Source: Stercorarius parasiticus
Taxonomy: Eukaryota; Chordata; Aves; Charadriiformes; Stercorariidae
Length of the DNA: 64,000 nucleotides
Direction: 5' to 3'
Assembly: GCA_013396915.1 (NCBI GenBank)
Contig: VWZL01004638.1
Span: 1,670,453 to 1,734,452 of the forward strand
Shown here: positions 24,170-36,380 of the stretch, piece after piece
Layout of the letters: each line of letters opens with the position of its first letter
Position numbering within the stretch: position 1 is the first letter of the stretch
Made by a program: the position numbers and the translations under genes
Notes under the pieces: generated by a model
Seen by the model: the letters and a program-made list of their open reading frames with translations, nothing else
Told to the model about the DNA's origin: nothing
The model's database searches: none

Positions 24170-24305
24170 AAATGGTCGGGGAGGGCTGCTGAGCTGCTGC
24201 TGTGGGGAAGGCAGAGCAGCTGCTCGGAGCTCTCCCACCTCACCCAGAGCTGCTCCTGGCACTGCCGGGGAGGGCAGGCACGTCCAGGCGGCAACAGGAC
24301 TTGCT
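24170..24305. other. GC-rich patch with hairpin
   Basis: This is a second GC-rich block in the 23-25 kb domain, with about five CpGs. It contains an inverted repeat: GAGCTGCTGCT at 24191-24201 against AGCAGCTGCTC at 24215-24225 (10 of 11 pairs, 13-base loop). No gene was recognised. Confidence 0.5.
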
Positions 24306-24528
24306 CAAATGCATTTCGAAATCAAAGGGAATGGCTTGGGCAAGAGCAGAGCTACCATTTGCAATCAAATATGTAATGCACGTTGCATTATTTCAGCCTC
24401 GTAATATTGTATGTGTAGCATTTCAGGCATCATGCTGAATGATAGGCTAGAGATCACTGCTGCGGGAGGTTGAAATTGCATTGTCTCCTAAAAATCAACA
24501 TACAAGCGTGTAAACTGCTGATAGAAAA

Positions 24529-24595
24529 CAAGAGAGGGAGAAAGAAGGCGGGGGAAGGGGAGGGAAAAGAAGGGGGGAGGGGGAGAGAGGAAAAA
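24529..24595 (+). repeat. Polypurine tract with G-quadruplex motif
   Basis: The tract is almost pure A/G, broken by one C at 24549. G runs at 24550-24554, 24557-24560, 24562-24564, 24572-24577 and 24579-24583 meet the G3+N1-7 quadruplex rule. Long purine tracts can also form triplex (H-) DNA. Confidence 0.85.
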
Positions 24596-24739
24596 GCCCC
24601 ACGCCATATATGCCATTCACTGGCTGTTCTTTTGTTCCAGTTTTACTCATTCTTAAAATGGTACGTTTATCTGGAATTAATCAGTAATGTCAGCCCAAAA
24701 TGGTAGAAATAGTGAGAATATGGCTGGTCCGCCAACTCC

Positions 24740-24850
24740 CTGGTCCCCTGGGCCGCTGTTGCACTACAGCAGCGATGGCGCTGGTGTTCCCCAGGGTCTG
24801 TTGTTCCCGCAGTCCCTCCTTCCTCAGCTCCCCATCTGCAGCACAAGCCT
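24740..24850. other. Third GC-rich patch
   Basis: A GC-rich stretch with scattered CpGs includes the near-palindrome CAGCGATGGCGCTG. It closes the GC-elevated domain of about 22.9-24.85 kb. No gene was recognised. Confidence 0.45.
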
Positions 24851-26873
24851 ACACCCATAAGCTTTAAAAGCAGAACAAGGGGTAACTGGTGTTTTCTCAA
24901 CCCTAGTCACAAATATCAAAATGTCAAATTACAAATATATAATAGGGATTAATTTCTTCCATCGTTCTCTGGGATTAATTAGCTGTATATCAACTGAAAT
25001 CAGTCGAACTATGTAGAAGTACTACACAGGGGAAAGGGACACCCAAAATCCTCATGATCAAGTAGGTTTTGGTTAGCTCAATTTTTCTATCATTTTTCTG
25101 TTTTCCTATGCCTCATCTTACGTGCAAACATCTTTATGCATATACCCAGGAATCCATCTCATTGCTCTCTTTCAACCCTTTCTTCACTAACGTAGAGCAT
25201 TGCACAAACGCTGTGCTGAAGGTAATTTCACAGCATCTTACATTGCTCCCAGCTGTTGCAGAAACCTTATGCTCTTTTTCACCTGATGAGAACAAACCTA
25301 CTTGTTTTTCACCTCGGACTTCAGTCTCTTTCAAGCAGTTTGCCAAGTTGCTACTGTATCATGATTACTCAGTTGGCATTAAAAGGAACAAACCCGATGA
25401 ATTTATATATTTGATAAAGAACAAAGCTACAAGTAGGCTTCCTGTTTGAGTCTGAGTATTATGCAGATGAACCAAAATATGACCCTGACCGCATATCACC
25501 AAAGCAAAAACTGCTGGGAATGCTTTGATGTCCACAGTTTTTACTTACATATATACACCTACTAAGTTCAAGAGCTTTCACACTTGACTAAGCACAACAT
25601 CCTCTTTCATATTCAGAAATACCAGATCTCTAGCATGTTGTCTGGATTAAAAATAGTAATACCTAAGAAGAGGTTACTCAAGGATAGGAAGAACTATTCT
25701 CCAGCTTCAACACAAGAGCCACGGAGCAGCAAAAGTAGGTGGCAGCAGGTGGCATGTTTATATCCTCCAGTTTTCTTTCTCCTTCTCAAAAGCCAAAGAA
25801 GCCATTGTACTTATTGCGACAAGACAGAGAAGATGCTAAAAGTTTACATGATTTGAAAAAATATTTACACAAATTAATGGACAACCCCCACACGCCCACC
25901 CGCTAATGGCTATTAAAATTAAAGATAATCCCTTGGAGTGGTTTAGAGAGGCGGGCTTTCCTTGTTCTTCTGTTGCCTGTGCATTTGCTGTTGGCAATTT
26001 TGGGTTTGAGGTATCCAGATAGACAGACCATTGACGGTTCCTGTGACAGCCTTTTCTACACTCTCGTTAAGCTTCAGTGTATTTTGGTGAGTGACATGTT
26101 AAACTACATCAATTGTTTCAGTGATTGCTATTGAATTTATTTAAAACCCCACAACTTTACATTTGTTAATTTTAAAGAAAAAACTTCATCAATAAAATCT
26201 CTGCATAATGCTGTCCCTGGTTAGCCAGACAGTCTAGCAAAATCCCTAGCTTTTCCTGGATTTCCTGCATTTTTCTGTGTATTTTCATTCAGATTAGGGC
26301 AAGTTCCTAACTAAATAGAATTACTGCTGAGCACAGTTAATACTCTAGGCATTGGTAAAAACATGTCATCCTCACTAATAGTGAGCATAAACAGAAAGAG
26401 CTTTTGGTTTCATTAAACTAAATAAAACCTCTTGGACAGTAAAATTTTATTTAAACCAATTAAACATAGCAGAATCAGTCAGTATGTGAGTTAGTTCATA
26501 ATATTTTTATTTTGCCTTTCTCAACATGGAAAGAATAACTTCAGCTGTAATTTACCACTGAAAGCCGATAGCCGTTTCTGACTTAAAAGAAAGAAATGAT
26601 GTTGGTAGTCACTTACAGGAGCTTTGCTGTTTTATGTTGAAAGGAAACACCTTGTCACTGGTAGTTACAGAAATTGCCTACAGCCTACGGCTTTGTAAAA
26701 AATTTCAGGCCCAATTAAATTTCTAGAACAGTCTCTATAAATAAATGCAATAAAAATCCAAATCCCCTGGAAAACATTGTATATTAGTCTCTGACAGGGG
26801 AATTCAAGCCGTCAGATTCTCCAGGGCTGCTCACGATAAACAATGGCTTAAACACACGTGCAATGTTGGAGCC
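24851..26873. other. Non-coding sequence, no gene recognised
   Basis: Frames of up to 126 codons (25069-25449, +) lack any recognised domain. A CTCF-like near-consensus lies at 25742-25755. No interspersed repeats were identified. Confidence 0.55.
25742..25755 (+). promoter_or_regulatory. CTCF-like site in a doublet
   Basis: GCAGCAGGTGGCAT matches CCASYAGRKGGCRS at 12 of 14 positions. A second AGGTGGCAG core begins 11 bases upstream. Two cores this close cannot both be occupied, so at most one would be used. Confidence 0.3.
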
Positions 26874-26895
26874 GGGGTTGGGGTTGGGGCTGGGG
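26874..26895 (+). other. Four-tract G-quadruplex motif
   Basis: Four GGGG runs (26874-26877, 26880-26883, 26886-26889, 26892-26895) are separated by TT, TT and CT. This is a strict G4 motif with short loops, resembling the GGGGTT telomeric repeat of ciliates. On the minus strand it reads as a Pro-Thr/Pro-Ala repeat within a short frame, which is a by-product. Confidence 0.85.
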
Positions 26896-29851
26896 CAGGC
26901 ACGAAGCACCAAAATGCAGCGGATGGCAAAAGCCAAACGTCTGCAGACAAAAATATCCACTGCGTTTTGCCCAGGTGGGCATGTGAGCAGCAGTAGCTTA
27001 TACTAACACGGTAGTGCAACTATTAACACGCCTGGAGTACAGGGATAGGTCCTCTCTGTGATCCCTTCTTTGAGGGAGATAATTTCTTGCAGAGATCTAA
27101 AGAACATAGTGGAGACATTAATTTTATATCTTAACCACCCCAGCAGGGTTTGAAAGAGAATGCCTTCTGAAACCATCTGCATGCTTTAGGTTTGGCAATT
27201 TTTATGTGAATTAGAAATTGCTATGAATGGCTTTATCATGAAAGTAAAGAGTACAGCATTTTTGTATGTATATAACTTTGGTAAAAGTTGGTGAAATAAG
27301 TGAAGTGTAATTTGCAAGAGGAAAATGCATGGGTCGTTGTCTAAAATCACTCATACAGACTAGTTTCGAGATTTTTGTAGGCTATGGAAAATACATAAAA
27401 TTCCCACAAAGACATCTGCACTCAGTTATTTTGAACCCTGAGAACCCCGTGTCTGAAATTTTATGCGCTCTAGGCTGAATTAATTTTCAGTAATGAAATT
27501 CGAAGTGTTATGTAACACTACTTTGGGTATATTGCTGTCTGAACACAAAGGGATATGTTTTCATTTTAATGCACAGGGGAGTCACATACGTAACCACTAT
27601 TAACAGCAGTGAGTGTTAGAAGGAAAGTATTCTGTGTACTAAGAACAGATTCTGTTTTTTCTTTATTTGACATATTGTGTTTTATCAGTTGTCATATTAC
27701 AACGAATCAACAAATAAGCATGTCTAGCAAGAAAATATGATTGTGAATGACATATAATCCCAAATTCAGCCCTTCTTACAAACACAAGAAGGGGTCATAG
27801 CTATTCTGAGACACTACCAATTCTGTTTCTTACCACCTAAGTTGAGTCATTACAATGGTAGGTAGGTTCATGAGCCATGGAGTCTTGGAAGAAAACCAGC
27901 TGACAGTGGAAAGCAATTTCAGAGAAACTGAACTACTTCAAAAAAAATACATGAAAATGTGGATTCTGCTAAAATTCTCTCTCTTTGATTCTGGATGGAT
28001 TTGGTATTCTAGGTAAAAAAAAACACTCAAAGAGAGAAAAAAAGTATGCACCTCATGAAATCGTGCAACAAAGAAGAATTATTACAGCTGAACCCATAGT
28101 TGTGTTCCCAGAGCCGGGCACTGGGACCTTCAGCTCCAGGTGCTGTTTAAACAGACTGCACACCCCTGTTCTGCTCTGAGGTACAGACCCACCACTCCCA
28201 CACTCACCTTATTGCTTCCATGATATCACTAAAATTTAGTGGGAATATTCAAGTGATAGCTAAACATAAATAATCGCATTAAGTCTGTCCCTAAGCAGGC
28301 AAAAGGCGGGAGAGGGAAATCTAACGCTGCCATTTTGCCAGCGCTGAACTTTGGTGTGGAGCGGTACATCCCCAACTGTTCGTAAGAAATTGATGGCGGA
28401 AGTAAGAGCTGTGTACAGATCTCTTGAGTCTCAGCCCTACATCTGTACTACCAGTCTAATATCACTAACGTATTGAAGGTACTCACAGCTTTGTTCTCCT
28501 GGGGAGGTCAGTGCACAGTGTCACTTCTTTCCTAATGAATGCTTCAAAAAGCAATCGTCTCTCTTATTGACAGACATTTCCCTCTGCCAAACTGTTTTTT
28601 AATGGATCTCCACATATTCTGAGTTACTTACATTTTCTCTCCCTCCCTAGAAAATACCTTCTTTCTAGAAGCGCGTGCTGCTATCCAACATAGATAAGTC
28701 ACAACCGAGGTAAGGGAAAAGAATATTTTGCTTGCCCATCTCCAGGGGAGATTACAGCCGCCAGCCTAGTCTAATCATTGTCTTGGATTGTAAACAGCAT
28801 GCTGTAGCCTTCGGTTAAGAGCCCTTGTAAAACAGCAAGGTATTCTGCTTTTATATTCTCATACACATACTGGTATCAGCTAGGACAAATTCACTGAACT
28901 CAATCTACAGTGATATAAAACCATGGAACAGAAAAGAGAAAAGCTCTAAATACTCTGGTATTGTACCAAATCCAAAGAATAAAACACACACATGATCACA
29001 AAAAGTTTCACCAAACGAGAACAAGATATTCTTTTATCCACCACTAGGAAGCAGTATAACCCTGTTTTTAACAATCTGGAAATAATAACTATTCAAGTCA
29101 GACTTCTGGAATATTTAAAGAGCGACCCCAAGACAAAAAGAAGAAAAAAAACTAAAGAAAGAAAAAAGCCATTTCTGTCTGATGACTATATCAACTACTT
29201 GTGACACTGAATACCCCTGCAGGAAAGCAAAACTATAGAGAATTCTGAACATGATGGAAAAGCTTCATGTAAGATATTTTTCTCATGATTAAAGGAGATA
29301 AACCTTTGCAAGCCTTCTTGCATCCTTCCTGCACACGATTACCAAGCAAAATACAACACAAAAAGCACAGAGGGCCTGCTACTTTAGTATTTTGCACCAT
29401 GCAAAATGTTCAGTTACAGTTTTTGAAAAATTCCAATGTCTTTATAGAATGCTTTTATAAAGGTGTGAGCGGTGTGGTGCATTTATAAGAATACGAAAAA
29501 GATGACAATATCATCATGAAATCTAAGGGAACAAAGTTTACCAGATGGGATTTTGGGCTAGATTACTGTTTAAGAGATGCAAATGTGTGATGACTCTTGC
29601 TCCCTACATGGTATTTTGTGATAGTGAGTTTTGAGTCTGTCTCTTGAGCAAGATAAGTAGGTAGTAAATACCTCATCTCTGTCTACTGGGTCAATGGATC
29701 CATACCCTTCCTGACCCTTGAGCCCTAAACATGCCCTAATTATTTCAGTGGTAAAAGTGTCATATTCTTCACTGAGATCTAATTAAGAAGAAAAGTCTGA
29801 AGGCTTAGATTCTCTTGCAATTCAAATATCACAACAAGATTACTTATTGTG
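26896..29851. other. Non-coding sequence, no gene recognised
   Basis: No exon, RNA gene or confident repeat is seen. A short segment near 27755-27790 (CCCAAATTCAGCCCTTCTTAC) resembles the end of an amniote fold-back repeat but is too short to call. Confidence 0.55.
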
Positions 29852-29995
29852 GTAATAGCACTTAACATTTACACCCCTCATCCATCAACTACTTCACAAA
29901 CATCAGCTAATAAGGCAGACTTTGATGGGTTTATTTTCTTTGCCTTCTAGACCAGAAACCCAATCCAGGAAAGTGATTCATTAGTCAAATGCAAT
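29852..29995 (-). mobile_element. MIR/L2-type ancient repeat remnant
   Basis: On the plus strand, AATAGCACTTAACATTTACA, then CATCCATCAACTACTTCACA and AACATCAGCTAATAAGGC, follow in order the reverse complement of a 3' end shared by L2-related amniote repeats (TAGCACTTA, CATCCA, CTTTACAAACATTAACTAATTAAG). A more decayed continuation reaches about 29995 (GGAAAGTGATTCATTAGTCA). The family was assigned from memory and is ancient. Confidence 0.55.
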
Positions 29996-32900
29996 ACGTG
30001 CCAAATCCGGCAATGTTACTTTCCTTAGCTTTTTTTGCTACCTGAAACCATCCCATTGCACTTCTTGGCATATATCCTGTTTCAGGAGATTGCTACAGTG
30101 AGTACAGTGATTTAATTTCTAAGATGTTTAATGCTTTCCATAGTATTAAATGTAGCTATTTTACATCTTAACCTCCATATAAAAGGTTGGCTATTTTTAA
30201 GACATTTCTAACTGAAATTGTTAGTTTGACAAATATGTCATAATTTCCGTCATTTTCAGATATGTTGTTGGTATTATATCGATACACATAATGTACTTCT
30301 CTTATATAACTACATATGCTTATCTCCCTTACATCTCTTCTAGATAGAAAGTTTCAAAAATAGATGTTTTGTACAAAATTGTGTTTCTTTTCAGTCCTGA
30401 TATATACTCTTGAAAGACCTGTACTCCAAGTGATACTGTGAACACTTCTCAGCTCTTCTGAATCTTTTATATTTTTCTTTCTTGCACATCAAGACATTTT
30501 ACTTGCTCTTTCTAATTTAATTTCAGAAGTTTTGAAGACTGCTGACTAAGCCCTTGGCAAAACATCCTGTTGGTATTTATTCTAGCCGTAATGTAAAATG
30601 TCATTGAAATTCACACACACACAAAGGATCCGTGTATACATCACCTAAGAGAGTTTACATGACCTCCTAGACAGAAGGGTCATCACTAGAAGGTAGATTA
30701 GGTTGAGCTGGGTAAACAGACTCACCCACTACCATTTCATGCCTGTCTCTGCTATCACATGAAATACATATTGCCAAATTAGTAGCATCAATTCGCTTGT
30801 TATTATGGAAATCCCTGCAGGAAAATATACATTCTTATGCAAGCATAAAAAACTTTAATATTCTATAGGTCAATGCAGAAGATTCTGTAAGTCAGCCTGT
30901 TAACTGAGGGAAGAGCTAGGAATAAAGTAGGCCAAGCATAATAAAGGAGAGGGAAAATAAAGATAATCTGGGAGCGCATCTCAGAGCCTCAGTGAAGACT
31001 GTAGCAAAAAGTGCTAAAACTGCAGCGAGGACTTCATTCAGACTTAAGACTTTACAGTTCTCCTCAAGCCTTTTGGCAAGCTTGCTGTATGTGTTTTGTG
31101 GGCAGGAGGAAGGAAGAGTCCTTTACAAATTCACGCATTTTAAATTTTATGCTCTATATTAATAACAAAGCACGCTCTCTAAAGCAGCAATACTGTGATT
31201 TCTTCCCCCTCAATGAACTGTTTTAAATATAGGAAACAAGATTAAAAGATAGTACCATGTATCATACCAAGCAGTATAAATGATACAGAAATAAAATATA
31301 GCCTGGCTGGCAGCATTCCAGCCACCTTGGCTACTTGTCAACTCTCAGATGTGATGATATGCTGCATGATAATTGCCTTCGTATCTTCTACGTGTAACCC
31401 TTATCTGACAGGGGCCTAAACAATGCCCTTCAGAAGAGACAGATTATGAATGCAGCAGTTTGTATTTCAGGCTAACTTCCACAATTAAGTATAATTATGT
31501 GTCATATGTTTTCATCCTTTCAAATTTGTGCAGTCTTGAAAACTAACTAGGTAAATATGTAGGCCTCTAAAATAATGGAATGTGTCACTGTCATGATGCA
31601 GCATCTGTGATATACTGCAGCAATTATAAAATTAAAATACAATCAATGTAATTATTCTAAACTAAGTTATCTGAATTACAGGATAGCTACCATACGTATG
31701 TGGAACAGTTTTGAAAGTTGACTACTTGTACTTTTTACTGTATTCAGGTCCCACTTCATATCTCTAAAACATTAAAGATCACAAAGGAACCAACAACAGT
31801 ACTCCCTAAAATCAGTACAATTCCCCTGGGAAAACAAAAGAAGATACAAGCTCTTCTCATATGTTTACAGTGATAATATTAAGAATTACGGTTTCATTCT
31901 TTCTTATTCACCCGTTCGATGACTGCATGCCTCTGCAAGCTTGCTTCTAAAAGCATTTTATTTTATAAAAATAATTAAAAATTGAAAGAGACTTTTTCTT
32001 ACTGAAATGTTTTAATATAAACTATTGATTCATTTAACTGAAGACTGTGAGAATACATAAATGTGCCCGCCCTCACAAAGTATGAATGCTTTTGAAGCCA
32101 ATTTGATGAAAACATCTTTCCTGCAGAGCTCAAGGCAGAGTTACTCATTACAGTGTAAGTTTTTGGCCAGTAATTGCAGCCTAAGTGCTAGTAATCTCAA
32201 CATAAACACACAAACATATCCACATTGATTGGGAGATATTCCACACTTGCAAACACAGGCACACCCCCAGCTCAAAGTCTTGTCTTCGTTTTCCTCTGGG
32301 GAAGGCTCACACCCGGAGTCAGTTTGAGATGAAGCTCTAGGTAACATTATGGCTGTTTTGAAGTCAATTCTACGGCTGACTGTAAGGGGGTTAGGATTTC
32401 ATGTGCTAAATTCAACTACTTTAATTTCTTTGTTTGGGCTTGGTTTTGGGGTGATTTTTAAGGCATTTGCTCAGTTTGGAGGAAACAATCATGAGTTCAA
32501 TTAACCAATTCTCAGATACTTCCAGGACATTATGACGTTTCCTTTTTTAAAACAAAGAATTTTTTAATACTATGCAAACACTACAATGCAGAACACACCA
32601 CCAAAATCCTAAGAATTGGAAAGCTGTTTCTTTTACAGAAAGAAAATCTCAAAGACTGGAAATTAAGTGTTTTAAAACAGGGTAATTCTAGTAGAGCAGA
32701 CAGATAAACACTTAACTTAGTTGACAGTGCAGCGAAGAAATTGTCCTACTCTTTTATCAACCTGATCCTGAGGCATATGTGTCTTTACATATAGTATATA
32801 TACCTATGTAGTTTTAATGGAACTTGAAAAAATAACTAATGAACCCTATATATGCACAATGTTGCCCTACTTCCAATAGGGTAAATATGAAAACAGGGCC

Positions 32901-33356
32901 TTTTTTGACTTTTATTAAGAATTGTGAAAAAAAAAAAGGACTTATAATGGAAATGCTATTGCAACCATAATTACACTAGCATCAGCTATGGCCTGACTTG
33001 TTCTGATGTGTTTCTTCGCAGAAACTGCTCTAATGACTTTTTTCTGGTGCTTTGGATGGCATATTTTAAGTCCAGTTTTAAAATATGAAATATTAAGAGA
33101 AATACTTTATCATCAGGAACGTAGTTGAAGACTGTTTTAATTAAGCCTTCAGGACTCTCTATGATTAGTGGCTTTATGTTTTCCCCAAATAGTTTTCCAC
33201 AGAAATGACAAGTACATAGTTACTGTTAGCTGTTGTATACTAGCAAAAATTACCATCCGCTATGGTAGTTTGTGTACACAGTAATATGCTAAAAGATATT
33301 CCTAGTAATGGAATAAAACTAGAGAACAAACGAACAATGCTCTGTTTTCTACATTT
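29996..33356. other. Non-coding sequence, no gene recognised
   Basis: The interval is AT-rich, with a short CA run near 30613 and no supported gene. All open frames are under 75 codons. Confidence 0.6.
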
Positions 33357-33413
33357 ATGGTTGGACTCGATGGCCTTAAAGGTCTTTTCCAACCTGAGAG
33401 ATTCTATGATTTC
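33357..33413 (+). mobile_element. CR1: CR1 LINE, extreme 3' end only
   Basis: This is the last part of a CR1 3' UTR: TGGTTGGACTCGATGG, then AAAGGTCTTTTCCAACCTGA and the tail GATTCTATGATT. Such tiny pieces are common because CR1 reverse transcription starts at the 3' end and often aborts. Confidence 0.85.
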
Positions 33414-35239
33414 CTAAATCAGCAATGAAAGAGAGAAAGAAATGCAGCTTTAAAGACATTTGGAAATCCTTCTTCTGCAGTGGATACAGTTACTGGAGCA
33501 CTGTTTTTTTTTTTTTATTATTAAACCTTCACCCCAGAAAAAACATTCCAGGAAAAAAACAACAAAAATTAAGACAAATTCTGTACAATGACCTTGGAAT
33601 CCTACCACAGTTAACACTCTTACTACAACTCAGCACCAATTAAGTATCATTTTAAAATGGAGACTGTAAGGAAATATACCACAAATATGAATCAAAAATT
33701 ATTCTTCGTTCCTACTAAAGATTCATTGTAGTAAGCCAAAAGTCAGATACAGACAAAAAAGCTCTTCTTTTCAGAGTTTGAACAACTAACATATTTGGGT
33801 CTGTTGGGATGTCCAGCTACTACCTGAATGCCACTAATTCTTGACCTCTACTGCAATACTATGTTTCATAGTCTGATTATGAGCACTTCATTATGGAATA
33901 CAACAATTCAAGATTAAAACACTTTGACTTCACTGTAACATTGCACTTCCGTTAAGCTAATATGCTTTTGCTGAATTTTTACAGTTAGCCTAAAATGCTG
34001 CACTTAATTCATAAAGATAATGCTTCTCACTCTTCATCTTGCAACAAGTTCCAAAATGAACCAAAGCTTAAGAGTGTCATACTGAACCTCCCAAATACTT
34101 TTTTTTCTGATCTTGCACATGCTGCTCTTTCAAAAAAGTAGTTAAGACAGCAGGGGGGCGGGGTGGGGAGGAGAAAGGGGAGAAGGTAAATCAGTTAAAG
34201 AGGTAAAAGCAGTGAGAAAAAATTTAGCAAAGTCGCAAGACCAGAGCAAGCAGAATGAGTCAAGGCAAATTTGGAGCTCAGCCAGGAATCACCGAATTCC
34301 TGTAGCATGCAGGCAGGTGTATATCTAATATGACAAAGAAATAGTAGGACCTTATGAAATCAGTAAAGAAGCTAATGCAAGTGATTAGCAGAGTCCCACA
34401 GATCTGTTAACCTTCACAGCATTTTCAGACGCTACATGGCCTGCACACCCTGCATCAGTCTCTAGAGTGTATTTTCTGTCTCCCTCCCGCTCTCACTTAA
34501 TTAGAGGGTTCATGCTATCCTGAGATCCCATAAGAACATGCCCTGGTGGCCAGCAGCAGAGTTCAAGAAGCATTTCATGGCTCAGAGCCGGAACTGAGAG
34601 CTCACTGTCAGCCTGGTCTCTCGCTGGTAATTCTAAACCCCTGTTCTGTGGCATAAATCTTTAAATAGCTTACACACTCTCTCTATTGATCACTAGAGAA
34701 GGTATGTAACAAGTTTTGTCCAGGAAAAGACTAACTAACCATGATTTCTTCAGATTAGAAAGATAAGACAAATATATACATTCATGATTACTTGGAGCAG
34801 GTTTCTCTCATTACTAGACAGGTTATATTAGTTTCTGTACCACTTTTTATTTGTTTACTAATAAAGCCTTCCACTTCCCTCTCTCTTCTAGTGCACTAAA
34901 GCTTTAGGGTACTGAGTGGTCTGAGCTGTAAGGGAAAAGACTGTGTTACAGTGAAATGGAAACAAAAGCCTATGGTCTCAGCTAGGCTATAAGGTGATGC
35001 GCATAAGCCTCAGAAAGCAGAATAGGGTATCATGAGATGTGTACAGTGAGAGTTTATTGTTTTTACAGCCTTGCATGAATCAACCTGGGATTTTGCACGG
35101 AACAGTTTGCTGGGGACCCCTCTTGTTTTTTCTCTCTCAGTTCTCACTGGCGGTAGAACAAAATACAGCAGGTGGCTGGGACTCCATCTGGGTCCAGTGC
35201 TTTGGTGTTATTAAGCCACAGTAGGAAACCACAGTGAGC
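33414..35239. other. Non-coding sequence with G-rich tract
   Basis: No gene was recognised. Contains a T12 run near 33506 and the G-rich tract at 34153-34180. Confidence 0.6.
34153..34180 (+). other. G-rich tract, relaxed G-quadruplex motif
   Basis: G runs at 34153-34158, 34160-34163, 34165-34168 and 34177-34180. The last loop is eight bases, just beyond the strict rule. The left edge (ACAGCAGGGGGGCGGGG) resembles a CTCF core with one extra G. Confidence 0.6.
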
Positions 35240-35395
35240 CCATATCTTGGATACTATGTACAATCAAAGGTGGTATATAGCAGAAATAGAAAGAATCCAG
35301 GAAAGAGCAACAAAATTGATGGGAGACAGGTAGCAGAGTTTGTATGAGGAGAGACAAGGTAGCCTAGGACTCTTCAGGTGGTTTCGAATCTGAGG
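35240..35395 (+). mobile_element. Ancient CR1/L3-type LINE fragment
   Basis: The segment follows the RT C-terminal part of old CR1/L3 elements. CTTGGATACTATGTACAATC corresponds to the LEYCVQ block, GAAAGAGCAACAAAATTGAT to the RRATKM block, and TATGAGGAGAGAC with CTAGGACTCTTCAG to the YEER...LGLFS block. Order and spacing are kept but the frame is destroyed. It is far more diverged than the copies at 1.2 and 46.5 kb. Confidence 0.68.
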
Positions 35396-36364
35396 CTTGA
35401 CCATTTATTTTATGCCATTACTTTTGAAATAACCTTCTCCATGCCATTCTTAATTTTCATGCCTTTCAACATTTATTTCCTAATAAGCAACAAAAACCGA
35501 ATTCTTCTTCGTACAATGCAGGCTTAAATTACAGCCCTCATTGCCACAAAACCTTGCGAATGTCAAAAGTAGAAACCGTGACAGATCCATGAACCCCTGC
35601 AGTGGAAGAAGACTGACATAACAGGCAAGGCCTTTGTGCTCATGAAGCTCGTGATGGGATGTGGGGAGTGACTGTTCACTCCTGATGCAACAAAAGCTGA
35701 ATTTACCTCAAGACAGAGCGGTCTAAAGGGTACATCAGCTGCCTTCCTCAGCTAGTCAGACTGGTGAGAGGCAGGTTAATACATGGCTCAGCCCAACACA
35801 GACTACAAAAAGTGAACAACTTACAGACAGAACTTAGAAGCGAGCAAAGGGCTTGAGCTGGTTTGAACCCATGTACTCCTTCCCAGAGGCTGGGGACACT
35901 CAGCCTTTGTACTGGGATCCAGCTGTGCCTTGCAATTGTTATACACTGTTAAGCGTACGTATATTTTGATCTACACACACTGCTGCATCACTCCGCTAAA
36001 TCAAAATCCCACGTCACGTCAGATAATGTCAAATAAGTAAATCTGGTATTAAACATCAAACCCTTCACGTGTAGAATTTCAAAAATAACCTGGTCAGAGA
36101 GAAGGGGACTCTTGACATTAATGCAGTCTAATGTAGTTTGATCACTTAATGTAAGAAAAAGCCTTTAAGGACTGTTAAACACCAATATTCGCTACAATCG
36201 TTCATCTGAGATTCCCTAACCTGCATGTGAGGGGAAATACCATCTTGTAACAGTTCTTCTTCCCTAAGCTGCTGGCCAATAAAGAACAAGCTGGTCTTTT
36301 AGCCTGACCCGTAACACTGTTCTTGCCTGGGATAATTCAGATCTGAAGTAGGTATCTCTGTTCT

Positions 36365-36380
36365 GTTTGTTTGTTTGTTT
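36365..36380. repeat. (GTTT)n microsatellite
   Basis: Four perfect GTTT units. Confidence 0.9.

Noticed and set aside
23825..24262. 145-codon minus-strand frame
   Set aside because: No domain, crosses an A15 homopolymer as poly-Phe and begins in a stop-poor GC-rich patch; a chance frame is the simpler reading.
26831..27019. Frame with a PTPTPAPT-like repeat
   Set aside because: The peptide repeat is only the minus-strand reading of the GGGGTT-like quadruplex array.
27755..27790. Possible end of an amniote fold-back repeat (CCCAAATTCAGCCCTTCTTAC)
   Set aside because: Too short and without the matching arm.
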